Of a DNA stretch of 64,000 bases, positions 24,793 through 35,885 are shown in pieces. The notes under the pieces are model-generated. The model saw nothing but the letters and a program-made list of their open reading frames with translations. It was not told where the DNA came from and did no database searches. Both the position numbers and the translations under genes were made by a program. Source of the stretch: Bursaphelenchus xylophilus (Eukaryota; Nematoda; Chromadorea; Rhabditida; Aphelenchoididae). Location of the stretch: contig CAJFCV020000001.1 of the NCBI GenBank assembly GCA_904066235.2, forward strand, positions 7,626,001 to 7,690,000, read 5' to 3'. Each line of letters begins with the position of its first letter. The stretch's first letter is position 1.

Positions 24793-25085
24793 AACCCAAG
24801 ACTGGGATGTGGAGCCGAGCGGAACATTGGACCGGAAAAGAGTCCGGTCACGGAAAGGGAAGATACGAAGGCAATTAGGGATCAAAGTGGCCACGATCTC
24901 TGCTCGGGAGATATTGTCCTTGCGAGATATAAATGGCAGCGTATTACGAGATCGCTGGGCGGTCAGGTTTCTCGATTACGAAAACCTCTTTTTATTTTAT
25001 CTTTCAACTTTTGAAATGCGCATTGCGCGACATGGTAACACGATGTCAAAAAAAATTCTCTGGCAAAAGCCGACGGCGAACAACA

Positions 25086-25239
25086 TCAGTCTGTCGGGAA
25101 AATAGTGAGTACAATGTCGCTGCGCCAATCGCGTCGGTGAATTGAAAAGCAATTTGATTTGGTCGCGACACAATTCATTTTCTCGGCGGCGATGCGATTT
25201 TGGATGCGACAGAGTGCTCACTATTTTCCCGACAGACGA
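25086..25239. mobile_element. CAGTCTGTCGGG MITE, copy 3 (divergent interior)
   Basis: Same terminal TCAGTCTGTCGGGAAAATA ends, but the interior (AGTGAGTACAATGTCGC, inverted at the far side) differs from copies 1 and 2, so it is a separate subfamily. It lies in the intergenic DNA upstream of the receptor gene. Confidence 0.75.
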
Positions 25240-25441
25240 TAGTGATCACAAGGGCATATTATATATCCTATTTTAATATTTACAACTTTGCAGCATCTGC
25301 TTTCATGACAAAGTATAACGGGGCCATCAAATGAACCAGTTGTCGGCATATAGCATTGTGAGTTAGTTGTAGCGTAGTATTGCTGTACTAGTATATTTAA
25401 GTTGACGGTCCATTAATTCCGACTTGAGATCCTCCTCCGCC

Positions 25442-26088
25442 TAGAGGTGGCAATCGGGCCGGCCCGGGGCTTTTTCAAATTTGCTCAGGCCCAGCCTGTT
25501 TGGCCCGATAATACAAAAGGTTGGATAAAAGTCTTTGCACTTTCTACTGGAAGTTTGTATGCTTTCCAGAAGTATTTTACGTGTGTATGAGTGAAACTAA
25601 AACGTCTAATCGGACGTCTGGAACAGCCGTAAAGGTATAATAGCTATTTAAAACCTAGCCAAAAAGGTGGATTGTGTCGACTTTTTTATCCCATAGGAAG
25701 TTAGCTATTTAAAATTATGGACGGTATAAGACCACATGTTTAATAACAAACTGCTTTAACACTTTCGTTTACATCGAGTCATCAAATTACAGTGAAATGT
25801 TTAAGTTTATCCTAAAAAATTTAAAGATTTTTGCCCGACTCTTGCATATTTGGGTGGGATTACATGTATATATAGTAAGGGATTTTAAAGAGTTTTAAAA
25901 ACTGGTAAAAAAGCATATAAGTCAAAAAGGTTTAATTTAATATCCATCCATCAATTTTGCAGCTTTATTTTGCAGGTTTAATATTAAAATTTTTTTACTT
26001 GTCCACCTTCCGGCCCGCGGGCCGAAGCGGTCAGGCCGGCCCGAGGCTTTTTCAAATCTGCTCAAGCCCGGCGAGATTGCCACCTCTA
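25442..26088. mobile_element. hAT-like non-autonomous element with perfect 8-bp target duplication
   Basis: 647 bp. Ends TAGAGGTGGCAATC and GATTGCCACCTCTA, continued by GGCC-rich arms (GGCCGGCCC, GCTTTTTCAAAT, GCTCA). The flanking 8-mer CCTCCGCC is present on both sides (25434-25441 and 26089-26096). Related GGCCGG-rich relics lie at about 12676, 36175 and 36540. Confidence 0.9.
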
Positions 26089-26096
26089 CCTCCGCC

Positions 26097-26942
26097 AGCT
26101 CCCCATCGCGTCGTTCTCCGTCAGGTCTCATTCGAGTCTCCGTATAGTGCACGATAATACTGCATTTATATATCGGTGGGTACTAAAACGTGTACTGCTA
26201 CCGTATTAACTTTGCCGGGCATTTTACATTTTTATTTCACAGAGTAAAGTATAAATGTAAGAATTTTAAATTTTTTCGCAAAAAAGTTACAAAAATCATT
26301 TTCATTTTTTTAATTTTTACACGAACGCATTACGAATTTTGCATACAGTTCAAACTAAAAGCTACAACAAAATCAATTTTTATTAATTATAAATCAATAT
26401 TTCAGAACATGTGGGAATTAGAATTCGTGCTGAAGTTTCAGATTGTTTTTTTTTTTACAATGTTCTAATTTTCTTTTGAAATTTTCCATGATGATTTTGT
26501 CTCGACTAGGATGAATTTGGCGGTGACAAAAGTATTGACGTGATAGAAATATAGCAGCAATCTGACCGCGTACTCAACGCCAGATTGAGTATGCGAAGCA
26601 ATTTTTATGCCTATTTTGTAGTACATACGAGGCCTCGTATCCTCGCGAGGCTACGACGCGGTCTTGATTTTTAATCGCACCGTCCTTATATTCAGTCCTT
26701 CATATGTATTCAGCCAAGCACCCAAAATGGCACATCTCAATTTTAATCATCCAAAATTTCGGAAACCTTGGTTCAGTATCAAGGAGGTGCTATATTGGCG
26801 AAAACAGCAAGGGAGTTTGAGTGGACACCTTTTCGTCAAGTGGCTCAAAATTTCACGAACGAATTTGGATAAAAAATCTCCTAAGATTTATGTCACGAGT
26901 GAAATTGAGAGATATATCTTTATTGTTTGAATTACGAATCGC
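26097..26942. other. Intergenic sequence without a supportable gene
   Basis: AT-rich, with scattered short open frames lacking splice support. A GAGGCCTCG/CGAGG inverted pair lies at about 26628-26655, and one TTCAGTCCTTCATA unit of the family seen inside the element at 4471-5525 lies at about 26692. Confidence 0.5.
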
Positions 26943-27659
26943 TCAGTCATATCGTGCTCGTTTCGATGCCAAAAAGGCACTAATCCCATATAAAACGGCG
27001 AGAACGAACAGCAGAAACTGAAAAGATTACGGTCACAGGTCCTCAAACCACTGTTCATTTAAACTTACAGCAGCAAATGCCCATTCGATGATGGTTCTAC
27101 AACCGTTGTGGATGACCCCATCTCCACCAATGTCATTACAATTATTGGCCCAGGCCCCGGTAGAATAGTAGGCCTCCAGGAAACAAAGGACCAAGAAAAT
27201 AATCGCAGCGATCGCCGAAAACAGAAAATCCTGAAAAAGTCGTCTCGTCGAATAAAATAAACTTACGGAAGTCTTCCAAGGCCAGAAATTGAGATGAGTG
27301 ACATGCATATTGAGGAAGTACCCGACCAAGAAGATAAAGGATACGCAGAGAGCGATCGATGTGAAGATGATCACAAAGGTCTGGCCAAATAAAATACCCT
27401 TGAAGGGACCTGGGCCGAATACGGACGAGATCAGACAGATCACCACCAGGCAAATTATCTGTCACGATATTATCTATGGGCCACGCCTTACCAATTCTAC
27501 GATTCGAAGAATGCCCTGAGGGGAACAGCAGTATCTCTTATCCACAGACCCCGGCCCACAGCCATACTCCACGTCTTCTTCGTACTTGGTTCTTGTCGTA
27601 GTCGTAACTACAGTCCCATCCGGCCGCTGGGAAGTATACACCTCCCGGTGAACATCCAT
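26943..27659 (-). CDS. MARVEL-like four-transmembrane protein
   Basis: Four exons (27659-27492, 27458-27267, 27230-27069, 27017-26943), 198 aa, all junctions phase 0. A hydrophilic N-terminus (MDVHREVYTSQRPDG, then TTTTRTKYEED and two Cys) precedes four membrane segments: ICLVVICLISSVF, FVIIFTSIALCVSFIFLVGY, FSAIAAIIFLVLCFLEAYY and FLLFVLAVLYGISAFLA. The tail ends KRARYD. LRIVELI before helix 1 and the layout fit MARVEL proteins, which organise membrane apposition and vesicle traffic. In the extracellular loop before the last helix there are two cysteines (NNCND, HNGC). An upstream in-frame ATG-less extension to 27791 is not needed. The exact family is inferred from topology. Confidence 0.7.
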
Positions 27660-27998
27660 AGCCTGAAGAGCGGTAAATGGCGAGAAAACAACTTTACGAC
27701 CTTCACGCAAATAAAAGAAAAAGGAAATCCCGCAATTGGAGAGGAATTTATTGATTAAACAAGGGGAGATAGACGGAGATGGTAAGGCCATCGCTTCGCA
27801 GAGACCAACTTCTTCTCCTTGTCTTCATTTCTGTGAATTTTCGGAAGCAAAAAGAGTAAATACGAGTAAACAGGAAGGAGAACCTGTCGAGAAAACAAAT
27901 CTAATTCTCAAATAGGTCATGAAGACATGAGACGCAACGCCTTTTTCGAGAGTATTCCTTTATTACAACCGAAGGAAACTCGAGATTGAAAACTTTCT

Positions 27999-30233
27999 CT
28001 AACCATTCCGTCGATTTAGAATCACTGTTTGCAAAGGAGATGTCTCCATTCCACTTTTAAAGGATTTCTGAGGGCCTTGAGAATGGAGATGGACAACGCG
28101 ACCAAACTGTGCTTCGAAACAAATGGCTTGATGCATCTGGGTCGCCTTCATCTCTGCTGAAATCATAAAACACATAAAAGATTCTGACTCAGCACTTACT
28201 GAGGAGGGTCGAACTCGGAAAAACCATGTTTCTGGAAGTGGAGACAGCTTCAGAAGATGAATCTGAGCCCCGATTTGAAGACGGGCTCTCGTTTTGAAGC
28301 AACGGTTGGGAGAAGTAGTCATTACAATCTTCAAAGTCATCTTTTGCTTCCACAATTGTCACATCCGCTGGGGCATTCACTTTTCTCCAGCTGGTTGAGA
28401 ATATCTTGGTGTCAGTCGAAAAGTCCGAGAATTCAACAGTCGCCAGATCACTGAAAGAATCGTTTTTAGTCAAAATTCCTGAGTCATCAGAATTGCGAAA
28501 GAAGAACTGCACCTTTTGGTAATTTCTCCAAAGGATTCCAATGATTCAGATGCCAGAGAAGGATTCCCAAAGGTATTCAGAGAACCAGTTAGCTGCTGTA
28601 GGGAGTTCTTGGATCCTTCATTTCTTCTCAGAATTCTAATCATTTCGATGGCGGATTCTGAGATGTATTTTAGGTCTCTCGTCATGCCTCCATCCATCTC
28701 CAGACAACCACATTCTGAACACAAATCAGTTTGTTCCACACACTGGTGGCCAAATGGAGAGAAATCCAAGTCCTCCGGGCACTTCTCTTCACATAGACCG
28801 TCAGATCCGAGACTACTACGGTTAAAAGAGCATAAATGGAGCTCTTCTTCAGACAAAGTGTCACTGTTCTCATCGATGAACGCACTTTCAGAGTCTGTTA
28901 AAACCTTTCTCCTTCCATAAATCCCAACGTCGGATCCCTCATTTAAGTCCTGACCTCCTCCATTTCTCATCACGACCGATTCCTGATTCAAACAATCCAG
29001 CGCAGTGATTCACGGATTCGTATTTTTATCGGATACGGATATACGGATACGTGCATTTGGATACGGATATTATCAGGATATTTTGGCCAAAAATTCGGAT
29101 ACGGATACAGGATACTCTTGACTGCATAAGAAAATATTAAATATATTACGAATTTCTTTTATGAAATTTTTGAACAGCTTTTTGACGAAAGTGCAAATGT
29201 GTCAGGACTTTATGGCGCTTATAACATGTCACCCCTAATTTTTTCAATTTTCAAAATGGGGGAGTGTTCAAAAAAGGGGGAGAGTTCAGGAAAGGGGAAG
29301 AGTTCGCCTGCAACGCATATATCCGATGATGTTTTATCGGATACGGATTGTTTTAGGCTAAAAATACGGTCGGATGAGTATCCGTATCCGAAAAAATCGT
29401 GAATCACTGATCCAGCAAAAACTCGGTTTCTTGTTCGATTTGGTCCGAAGAGTACGCCTGACACTCAGTGCACCTAACGAGGGGTGCACCTGGCTGGGTT
29501 CGTTCACTTTGCTCTCCTCGAACAAGTCTGGTCCGCTCTTCACCAGGTGCACTGTTGGTGTGAAGTACTCTTCGGATCCAACCTCTTCATCACATTCTAA
29601 TCCTCCTCGTCGTCGGGATACCTCAGATTTTGTGCCACTAACACCATTACGAGAACCTTCTGGAGTCACAGTTTTGGATTTGAAGAGTTGGATTCTGGAT
29701 GCAAGATCAGCCGTGAGTCTGTGGACTGCTTCCCTCTGGAAGGAAATTTTATTTAACTAGAGCCTCACCTCGAGACAGCTTTCTTGAACCTTGGGATCCT
29801 TTTCCTCAGCATAAAAGAGAAATCGGATCTCGTATCTGTTCATATCAACATCCTCAAGATGACTTTTCCTCATCTGAAGCACATTTTCTCGATTCAATCT
29901 TAATTTAACGTTACAGAATCCATTATGAATGCCAAACTGTAATAAAAAATGCTTACTTCGCGCGGGATGACATCGTGGAATCGACCATCACCACAAGAAG
30001 CGTTGAATAAATGATCTTGCTTGCAAAAACGAGTAGATCTATTTTTGAAAATAAAACTTAAAAATTTGTCCAAATTGAATAAATTTAGATAATCTGAATT
30101 GGATTTGATATTGGAATTTGCGTGGAATAATAACATGACTGTTATTAAAGGAGTGACTCACCCCGAGGGACAAATCGGTACTTGAAGGGTAGAGAGGGTG
30201 ATAAGCCTGCTCTTGATATGATAGTCCGCTCAT
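27999..30233 (-). CDS. Unrecognised Ser/acid-rich protein
   Basis: Seven exons (30233-30162, 30019-29957, 29936-29769, 29735-29490, 28982-28513, 28450-28200, 28156-27999), about 475 aa. A small N-terminal folded part (DHLFNASCGDGRFHDVIP, then NGFCNVKLRLNRENVLQMRK and YEIRFLFYAEEKD) is followed by a long low-complexity region rich in Ser, Glu and Asp with a Cys cluster (QTDLCSECGCLEMDGG). I do not recognise the family. Two weak points: exon 2 to 3 implies a 20-nt intron (29937-29956), or a longer one to 29876 that keeps phase but removes 20 residues; and exon 4 to 5 uses donor CAG/GTGCAC across an intron that contains a 407-bp hAT-like element. Its ATG lies 60 bp from the ATG of the divergent anillin-like gene. 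Confidence 0.55.
29003..29409. mobile_element. hAT-like MITE in an intron of the unrecognised gene
   Basis: Ends CAGTGATTCACG and CGTGAATCACTG with arms rich in GGATACGGATA. Flanking 8-mers ATCCAGCG and ATCCAGCA (one mismatch) fit a hAT 8-bp duplication. An internal segment (about 29215-29320) resembles the tandem unit at 8228-8440. Confidence 0.75.
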
Positions 30234-30293
30234 TTGGAATTCCAAAATATTTACGTTTTGATGTAAAAAGGGAACAAACCCTCCCTAAAACTT

Positions 30294-33200
30294 ATGCTAA
30301 AATACGCGACGGGTCCTCTGGGTGGATCTCTAAGTTCATTGCCTCCGGTAATTACAAGGAAGACCTCTTTTCTGTAAGTCTCTAATCAAACAGAAGCTCC
30401 GAGCTTTTATTTTTTACGTCTCCTGATAACAAAAATGATATACGATTCATAAAATCAAACGATCATCAATAGAAATAAACCGCTTTAGGAATTCAGAATG
30501 TGGATTTAGTAAAGGGACAGTGATCTTCAAACATCTCTCTCTTCCTTTGGTGTGGCCATCCTCGGAATATTATGATACTCGAAGGGGTAAGTAGTGTCCT
30601 CTGAGAACAATAAATAGTATTCCAGAACCTAGGACATTCACTGTTCAATTACTTTTCAAGACTTCCGATGGACGAGAATTATATTCGAAACCATTGGAAG
30701 AAGTGGAACGATCTCAAATCGACATTTTCTTTGAACAAATATTTTACATGTACAGGGTGCGGCAAAAAAATGGAAACTTTTTTTCATTGGGTCCTTACGC
30801 GAAAATTTTTAAGTGCAGCAAAATTATTTTCATACCGTTAAATTCTGCGTAGTTTTCTCTCCTAGACCTTTTAATATCATGTCCATATCGGTTTATTAAC
30901 ATTCTTTTTTTGAATGTCAAATAAAGGGATCTCGATTTTGGACCTGTTTTTTAAGCTGTTCTAAGTGCTAATTTGCCCGGTATAGAAACGACTTTGTGTC
31001 CAAAGTAATCGCGCAATGCAAGGAGCTTGTTAGCAATTTTAAGCATCCGTTAAGTGAAAGAAAACGCACCGCCAACACTTTTGCCAGCCACGAGGTCATC
31101 AACAGCGAAATCCGTCGATTTCCAGAAAAAATTGCCCGTGAGACCGGCATCAGCAACCGACCAGTCGGCCAAATAGCTAAAAATCAACTAATGGTGTCCC
31201 CATACAAGGTCTAAAATGCCTAACTCCTCATCGGCAAGATCAAGCCCGTACGCCTGAAAAAATGCCGAAAATTCAGACGTCGGGCCGCAGGTCCGCGATG
31301 GGAGCGTATTCCCTTCGCGGTGCAAAGTTTGGCGGGTGCATAACCAACATAGCGCCAGAATCCGATCCGGTGAGGCCCTCTGCACGTGGGCTAACGATGA
31401 ACACCGTCAAAATCCGGGCCGTCATCGCCTAAGGCGGAATTTGTGCCAGCGGCAAGAATTCCGAGATTTTCGTGGATCAAGAGGGCAAAATTCTAGTGCC
31501 GGGTTAACCTCGATTTCCTCATGCTTCTGTTGACTCAGTAGAACCTTGGCAGCTCAAATTTGGCATTCCAACTAGACTCAGCGCCGCCTCATAGGGAAAA
31601 AGCGAGTCAAGAGCAGTTATGGGGCCGATTTTCCCGATTTCACCCCGTCTGCGAAAAGTGAGCCTGCTCGCCGGGTATGGATCCAATATGCTATATTTTT
31701 TTTTTATTTGGAGGCCAGTATTTTTACTACACGCCACAAAAGTTTGGAGTCGCAAAGTAAATGTTGCGCCAAGAACGGGACCGATTTCCCCGGAAAAACC
31801 TGCGGCCAAAAGCCTAAAATTTTAAGTCACGTTTGGAGCTCCATATCGCCACCAAAAGCATCTACGGTGAAACGGGTTGAATATGTTATAAATAATGCTC
31901 TATGTTATTGATGATGACCGTTACTTTTGCGGCATTTTGATTGCTAGGAAAAATATAGCTATAAAAATAAGTTTCCATTTTTTTGCCGCACCCTGTAAGT
32001 GTCTCAATGACAAAAAACTGCTTCAGAGAAAATCAGACGCCGGATTTCGAGATCGAGATCATAGTTTTGTGCCGTCGAAGTGATCGCTACGCCGAAACCA
32101 TCTTCCACACGATGTCTAGGTCCATCAGCAGAAGTCTTGGCCATTCTTTTGTATGTTTTATTCGAATTGCACAAAATAACTCATCCCGGTTATTAAGAAG
32201 AAGTACATGCTCTCCAACAGCTCCAATACATTGGCCCATGCAGATCGCGAAAAGATCTTAAATTATCGCAATCCGGAGAGCATGATTACGGTAGCCAGTG
32301 CCAGTTTCAAGTTGCGTAACTGTTCTTTGTCCGGGCAGACACACAACTACACCCTGCACTTGCATCAACAACCCCCTCATATCCCCCAATCGCATGTTCT
32401 TCCCTTATTTGGCCGCATTGTGTGTCAATGCCTAGTGCAGCCACTCTCTTTGGCCCAGCCGTTGGGACAAGGGACGCTGAATGTCTTCTACGAAGACGGT
32501 GGAATCATTCTTCAGCAGCTATTTTGTGTTCTTCAGGGGACTTTCTTAAAGTGTTTTAACTGCGAGCCAAGTAAAATCAAGCCAACTACCAAACCGGACA
32601 TGATATTGCCTATAGACAAGGTTCGCAAACGAAAATATTACAGGACTTATAAACAATTCAGAACACATTAATTGAGCCCACGGCTTTCCCAACCTCAGTT
32701 CGTCTTAAATTATTGGACCCCTATTCTCAGAAGTATCAGAACTTTATTTGCATCGCATCAACTCGGAACTCCCACTTGGGATGGAAAAACGCTTTTAAAC
32801 TTCAAATTAAGGACTCCGGTATGCTTTTAACAGGTAAATAATATTCTTTAGAAGTGTGGGAGAGCTTCGCCAATTCGAAAACAAACATCCCCGGATCCCT
32901 GCTGCCAGTGCTCCTCCCGAAAACTGTAACTTTCGGAAATACCGTGGTTAGTACGAGCGCTGATACTGCACCTCCGCGGTACGGATTCGAATTGCAATCA
33001 ATTCGAAAAAGACCACAACTACAAACAAACACTTACAAAAATGAAGACAGGATAGAGATCGACAAAAACAGGCCTCAAACGCCACGCCCCTTCACCAACT
33101 CACCTGAACGGAAGCGGACCGATGCCCTAAAACCCCCCATCCCTCCGCCAATCCCTAAACCAAGACCAAATGTCGCTAAGCATCTCCAGAATGGAACAGA

Positions 33201-33359
33201 TCCGGCTCCTTACGTACTCACACTCAAGATTGGTGAAGGTGAGTTCGTCTTACTCTCGTTTTACAATATTCAGAAGCTCAAGCACGTCGACTTCGGACGC
33301 AAACTCTCCCGCCCTTTACTGCAAATTCTACAGTAAACCACGAAAGCACCCGCCTTTGA
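30294..33359 (+). CDS. Anillin/rhotekin-like protein (AHD plus PH domain)
   Basis: Eight exons (30294-30373, 30489-30586, 30626-30749, 32027-32150, 32198-32620, 32662-32818, 32852-33238, 33274-33359), 492 aa, all in phase. The first half reads like an anillin homology domain: GTVIFKHLSLPL, RTFTVQLLFKTSDGREL, TPDFEIEIIVLC. A PH domain follows: GQGTLNVFYEDGG, QQLFCVLQGTFLKCF, TLIEPTAFPTSVRLKLL, LGWKNAFKLQ. The C-terminus is Pro/Arg-rich (PPIPPPIPKPRPN). Such proteins scaffold RhoA, septins and membrane at the cortex during cytokinesis; this short form lacks the N-terminal actin/myosin-binding part of full anillin. The start is uncertain because upstream exons could exist. Intron 3 contains a mariner element inserted in the donor sequence itself. 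Confidence 0.75.
30753..31995. mobile_element. Mariner-family transposon, decayed transposase
   Basis: 1243 bp with terminal repeats CAGGGTGCGGCAAAAAAATG at 30753 and the complement ending at 31995; TA flanks both ends. The inside on the plus strand holds remnants of a transposase-like frame (about 30996-31214, helix-turn-helix-like EKIARETGISNRPVGQIAK) broken by stops and frameshifts. It is an old autonomous-length copy that can no longer encode an intact enzyme. Confidence 0.85.
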
Positions 33360-33388
33360 TTACTTGCAAAATAATGATCGCCGTATAT

Positions 33389-33757
33389 TTATTGTTCTTT
33401 ATGTTCGTTTGTACAAGACACGATGGCTTTGTTAGTAGAAAGACGCGTGGCGGAAGCGGCCAAGAATTCGTACTTCTGTTCTTGGTCATTGCTTTTGGCT
33501 TTGGGAATAAATATCATATCAGAACCGAGAGTCTGATTCCATTCCCCAGCGAAGACGGCCTGCCCCACTTGTACTAAGGGCTTGTCGGTATTGGCAAAGC
33601 GAAGAGAAATATTGCGATTGGTAAAGGCTTTGGACACACTCTCAACGTCAAGGACACCGTTCAGATCGGCCACCACGATTGTTTCTTCGTATTCATCATC
33701 AGATGTTTCCCTAGCAGCGGCTTCGTGAGCGCTTTCTGCTTTTATTTTCTTTGGCAT
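33389..33757 (-). CDS. GTF3C6: TFIIIC subunit 6 (GTF3C6, TFIIIC35-like)
   Basis: Single exon, 122 aa. The central block VVADLNGVLDVESVSKAF, RFANTDKPLVQVGQAVFAGEW and TLGSDMIF matches the conserved core of the small TFIIIC subunit, which forms part of the complex that recognises A and B boxes of Pol III genes. The N-terminus is Lys/Glu-rich, the C-terminus polar. Length is close to that of minimal family members. The ATG follows directly on a TTTTGTTTAG acceptor, so the message is probably trans-spliced. CoA synthase ends 126 bp upstream on the same strand. The stop lies 29 bp from that of the anillin-like gene. Confidence 0.8.
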   Translation of the reverse strand: MPKKIKAESAHEAAARETSDDEYEETIVVADLNGVLDVESVSKAFTNRNISLRFANTDKPLVQVGQAVFAGEWNQTLGSDMIFIPKAKSNDQEQKYEFLAASATRLSTNKAIVSCTNEHKEQ

Positions 33758-33770
33758 CTAAACAAAACGT
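33758..33770 (-). promoter_or_regulatory. Probable spliced-leader acceptor abutting an ATG
   Basis: Reading the minus strand, TTTTGTTTAG is followed immediately by ATG of GTF3C6. With no upstream exon and a same-strand gene 126 bp away, this is the arrangement of a downstream operon gene in nematodes. Confidence 0.6.
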
Positions 33771-33883
33771 CATCTAAATTATTGGGCAAATACAAAGTTG
33801 ATATTAGGTTTACAACTACACATATAACTTCCCATTACGATCAAATAATTTATCTTAGTAATCTATTTAACTTAAAAATCTGC

Positions 33884-35885
33884 TTAGACAGCATGCTTCT
33901 TGACACGTTCCAAGGCCAGCAACACTTGTCGTTCGGTCTCCTCATACTCCCACTGAGAACACAAAACAACATGGCTTCTTTTGACTCGATCTTCAGTTTT
34001 CATTTGACTTTTGATTCTGTCCTCGGCCTAAAGCAACATGTATTTTAACACCATCCTACCAATTCCTTGGTCAGTTTGTCTCGATTCATTACTCTCTCAA
34101 TCACAAGTTCCATGGGCACCATCGCAGTCCAGATCTCATGAACAAACCTATCCCATTTCGCTTCAAACAAAACGGCGGCATCGACGACAACAACTTTTTT
34201 TGTAGCTGTCCTAATTCCTTTCACCACACGTTCAGCCATAACGGGCCACATAATTTCCTGCAGTTTTTCTAAACGGCTCTAAAAAAACAAATGGAGAAAT
34301 TTAGGTTGTCTACCTTATCCTTGAAGACGTACGCTCCGAGCGCTCTGCGGTCTACAGCGTCCCCCTTAACCATCTCTTCTCCAAACGCTGCCTTTATCCC
34401 ATTTCTGACATCCTCACTATCATTCATTACTTCATGCCCAACTTTATCGCAATCGATCACCTGGAGAAAGATTACATAAAACACGTTTTTTCTAACAACC
34501 GACATCCGCGGCTACAAAGTTTCGTACTGCGCAGTCGCTTGAGAAATGCCATTTTCGGAACCTCCATAATATTACAATTTCTTTGGCTCTGTCCATTACT
34601 ACCATGATGCCTAATGCCTTACACAAAGACAAAAATCCGCTAAAATAGTTGCAAATTTTTGAGATAAAGGTTTTTAATGATTACCCAAAAATATCCCAAT
34701 TTTGAAGAATCGTTCTCTGTGAATATAGACAAATTTTATGTAGACTGCTCATATACTACGCCTTCAATTTCATAAACTGACGTCGCTTGGTTCACATAAA
34801 AATAGAAACTGTGGTTATTTCAGGGTCGGTCACATTCAAGTACAGGGCCCTGCAGGTGTTTTTAAAATTCTGTAGAATTTGAATTTTCGTGTAGCTAGTG
34901 AAATGGTGGTCGAGTCTTAGAAAAACCGTGTTTTAAATCTATACTTAAAACTCACAAAACATCCATTCTTTTGTAAGAAGGCGGAGATGTGGGTTTTCCC
35001 AGAACATATTCCTCCGGTCAGGCCAATCACAAACTTATCTCCAACATCAATCTCAGGCTTCAGAGGAGGTCTCAGAAGATGGCCAAGGATCTGACGGCGT
35101 CTCGCGGACGAACTTAACTTTATTTCATTCATTAGTTTATCTTCACCGTCGATTAATGAGATCTCATAGACGTCCAACTCGGAAAGTCCTTTCTCGATTC
35201 TCCGTTTGTTAACAGCATCTCCGCCCTTTCTCGTCTCCTTGCTTACCACAATACACTCCAGATCTTTTTCTACAATTGAGGGGCCGAAAGGATCCAAAAT
35301 TGGGACAACGTTTAATTCCAAGCCAGTGCTAACTTCAGAAATAAATTCCTTGACATTCTCAATTCGCTGTTGCACAGGTTCTATCAATTCCCACAGTTTT
35401 TTGCCTAGAAGGAAAACCTCAAATATTTAAAACAACCTACTTTTGATCATGTCACCATTAGTAACACCGCATGTAATCCTCCCACTGGCCAACAAAATCG
35501 CCGACGATAACAGGACTTTATGACCGTTGTGAATCCGATCAAACGTTCCACCCAGAACAACATTTTTATACCTGTTGACAAGCGGAGTGAAACCAAGATC
35601 CTCTTCCGTCAACCCATCATGAAGAATATATGATCCATTCCATTCCTTTTTCCCCAACAATAGTCGAACATCAATCGAAGGACAATATTGGGAGGCAACT
35701 GCGTAAAATGTAGGCACAATGTGGAGGTACTCTTCTGAGCTTGGTTGCGGGTTAAACAGGACGTAAAGTTTGTCTCGGACTTGGGGGGAAACCGATTTCA
35801 AGGCATCAATAATCTTGTCGCGTATCGGATGCCGCAGCACTAATGTCAACCGCTCCTTCATTTTAGAATCATTTGACTGGGACAT
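33884..35885 (-). CDS. COASY: Bifunctional CoA synthase (PPAT and dephospho-CoA kinase)
   Basis: Five exons (35885-35441, 35404-34956, 34460-34314, 34278-34060, 34027-33884), 467 aa. The enzyme carries out the last two steps of CoA synthesis: adenylation of 4'-phosphopantetheine, then 3'-phosphorylation of dephospho-CoA. The PPAT domain has VVLGGTFDRIHNGHKVLL with the T-x-GH nucleotidyltransferase motif, and ends SKKLWELIEPVQQRI. The kinase domain has P-loop GLTGGICSGKTHIS, then VIDCDKVGHEV, IMWPVMAERV, VVVDAAVLFEA and HEIWTAMVP. The C-terminus SHVVLCSQWEYEETERQV is typical of the animal enzyme. The third intron boundary (34956/34460) removes 495 bp with nothing recognisable in it. An ATG upstream at about 35966 is in frame and could add a hydrophobic N-terminus; I chose MSQSND because the family starts nearby. 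Confidence 0.92.

Noticed and set aside
30182..30385. Plus-strand frame starting upstream of 30294 as the first exon of the anillin-like gene
   Set aside because: It starts without ATG, overlaps the first exon of the divergent gene, and its phase at the donor (0) does not fit the next exon, whereas the frame from ATG 30294 does.
30996..31825. Active mariner transposase
   Set aside because: The frame is broken by stops and frame changes; only fragments remain.
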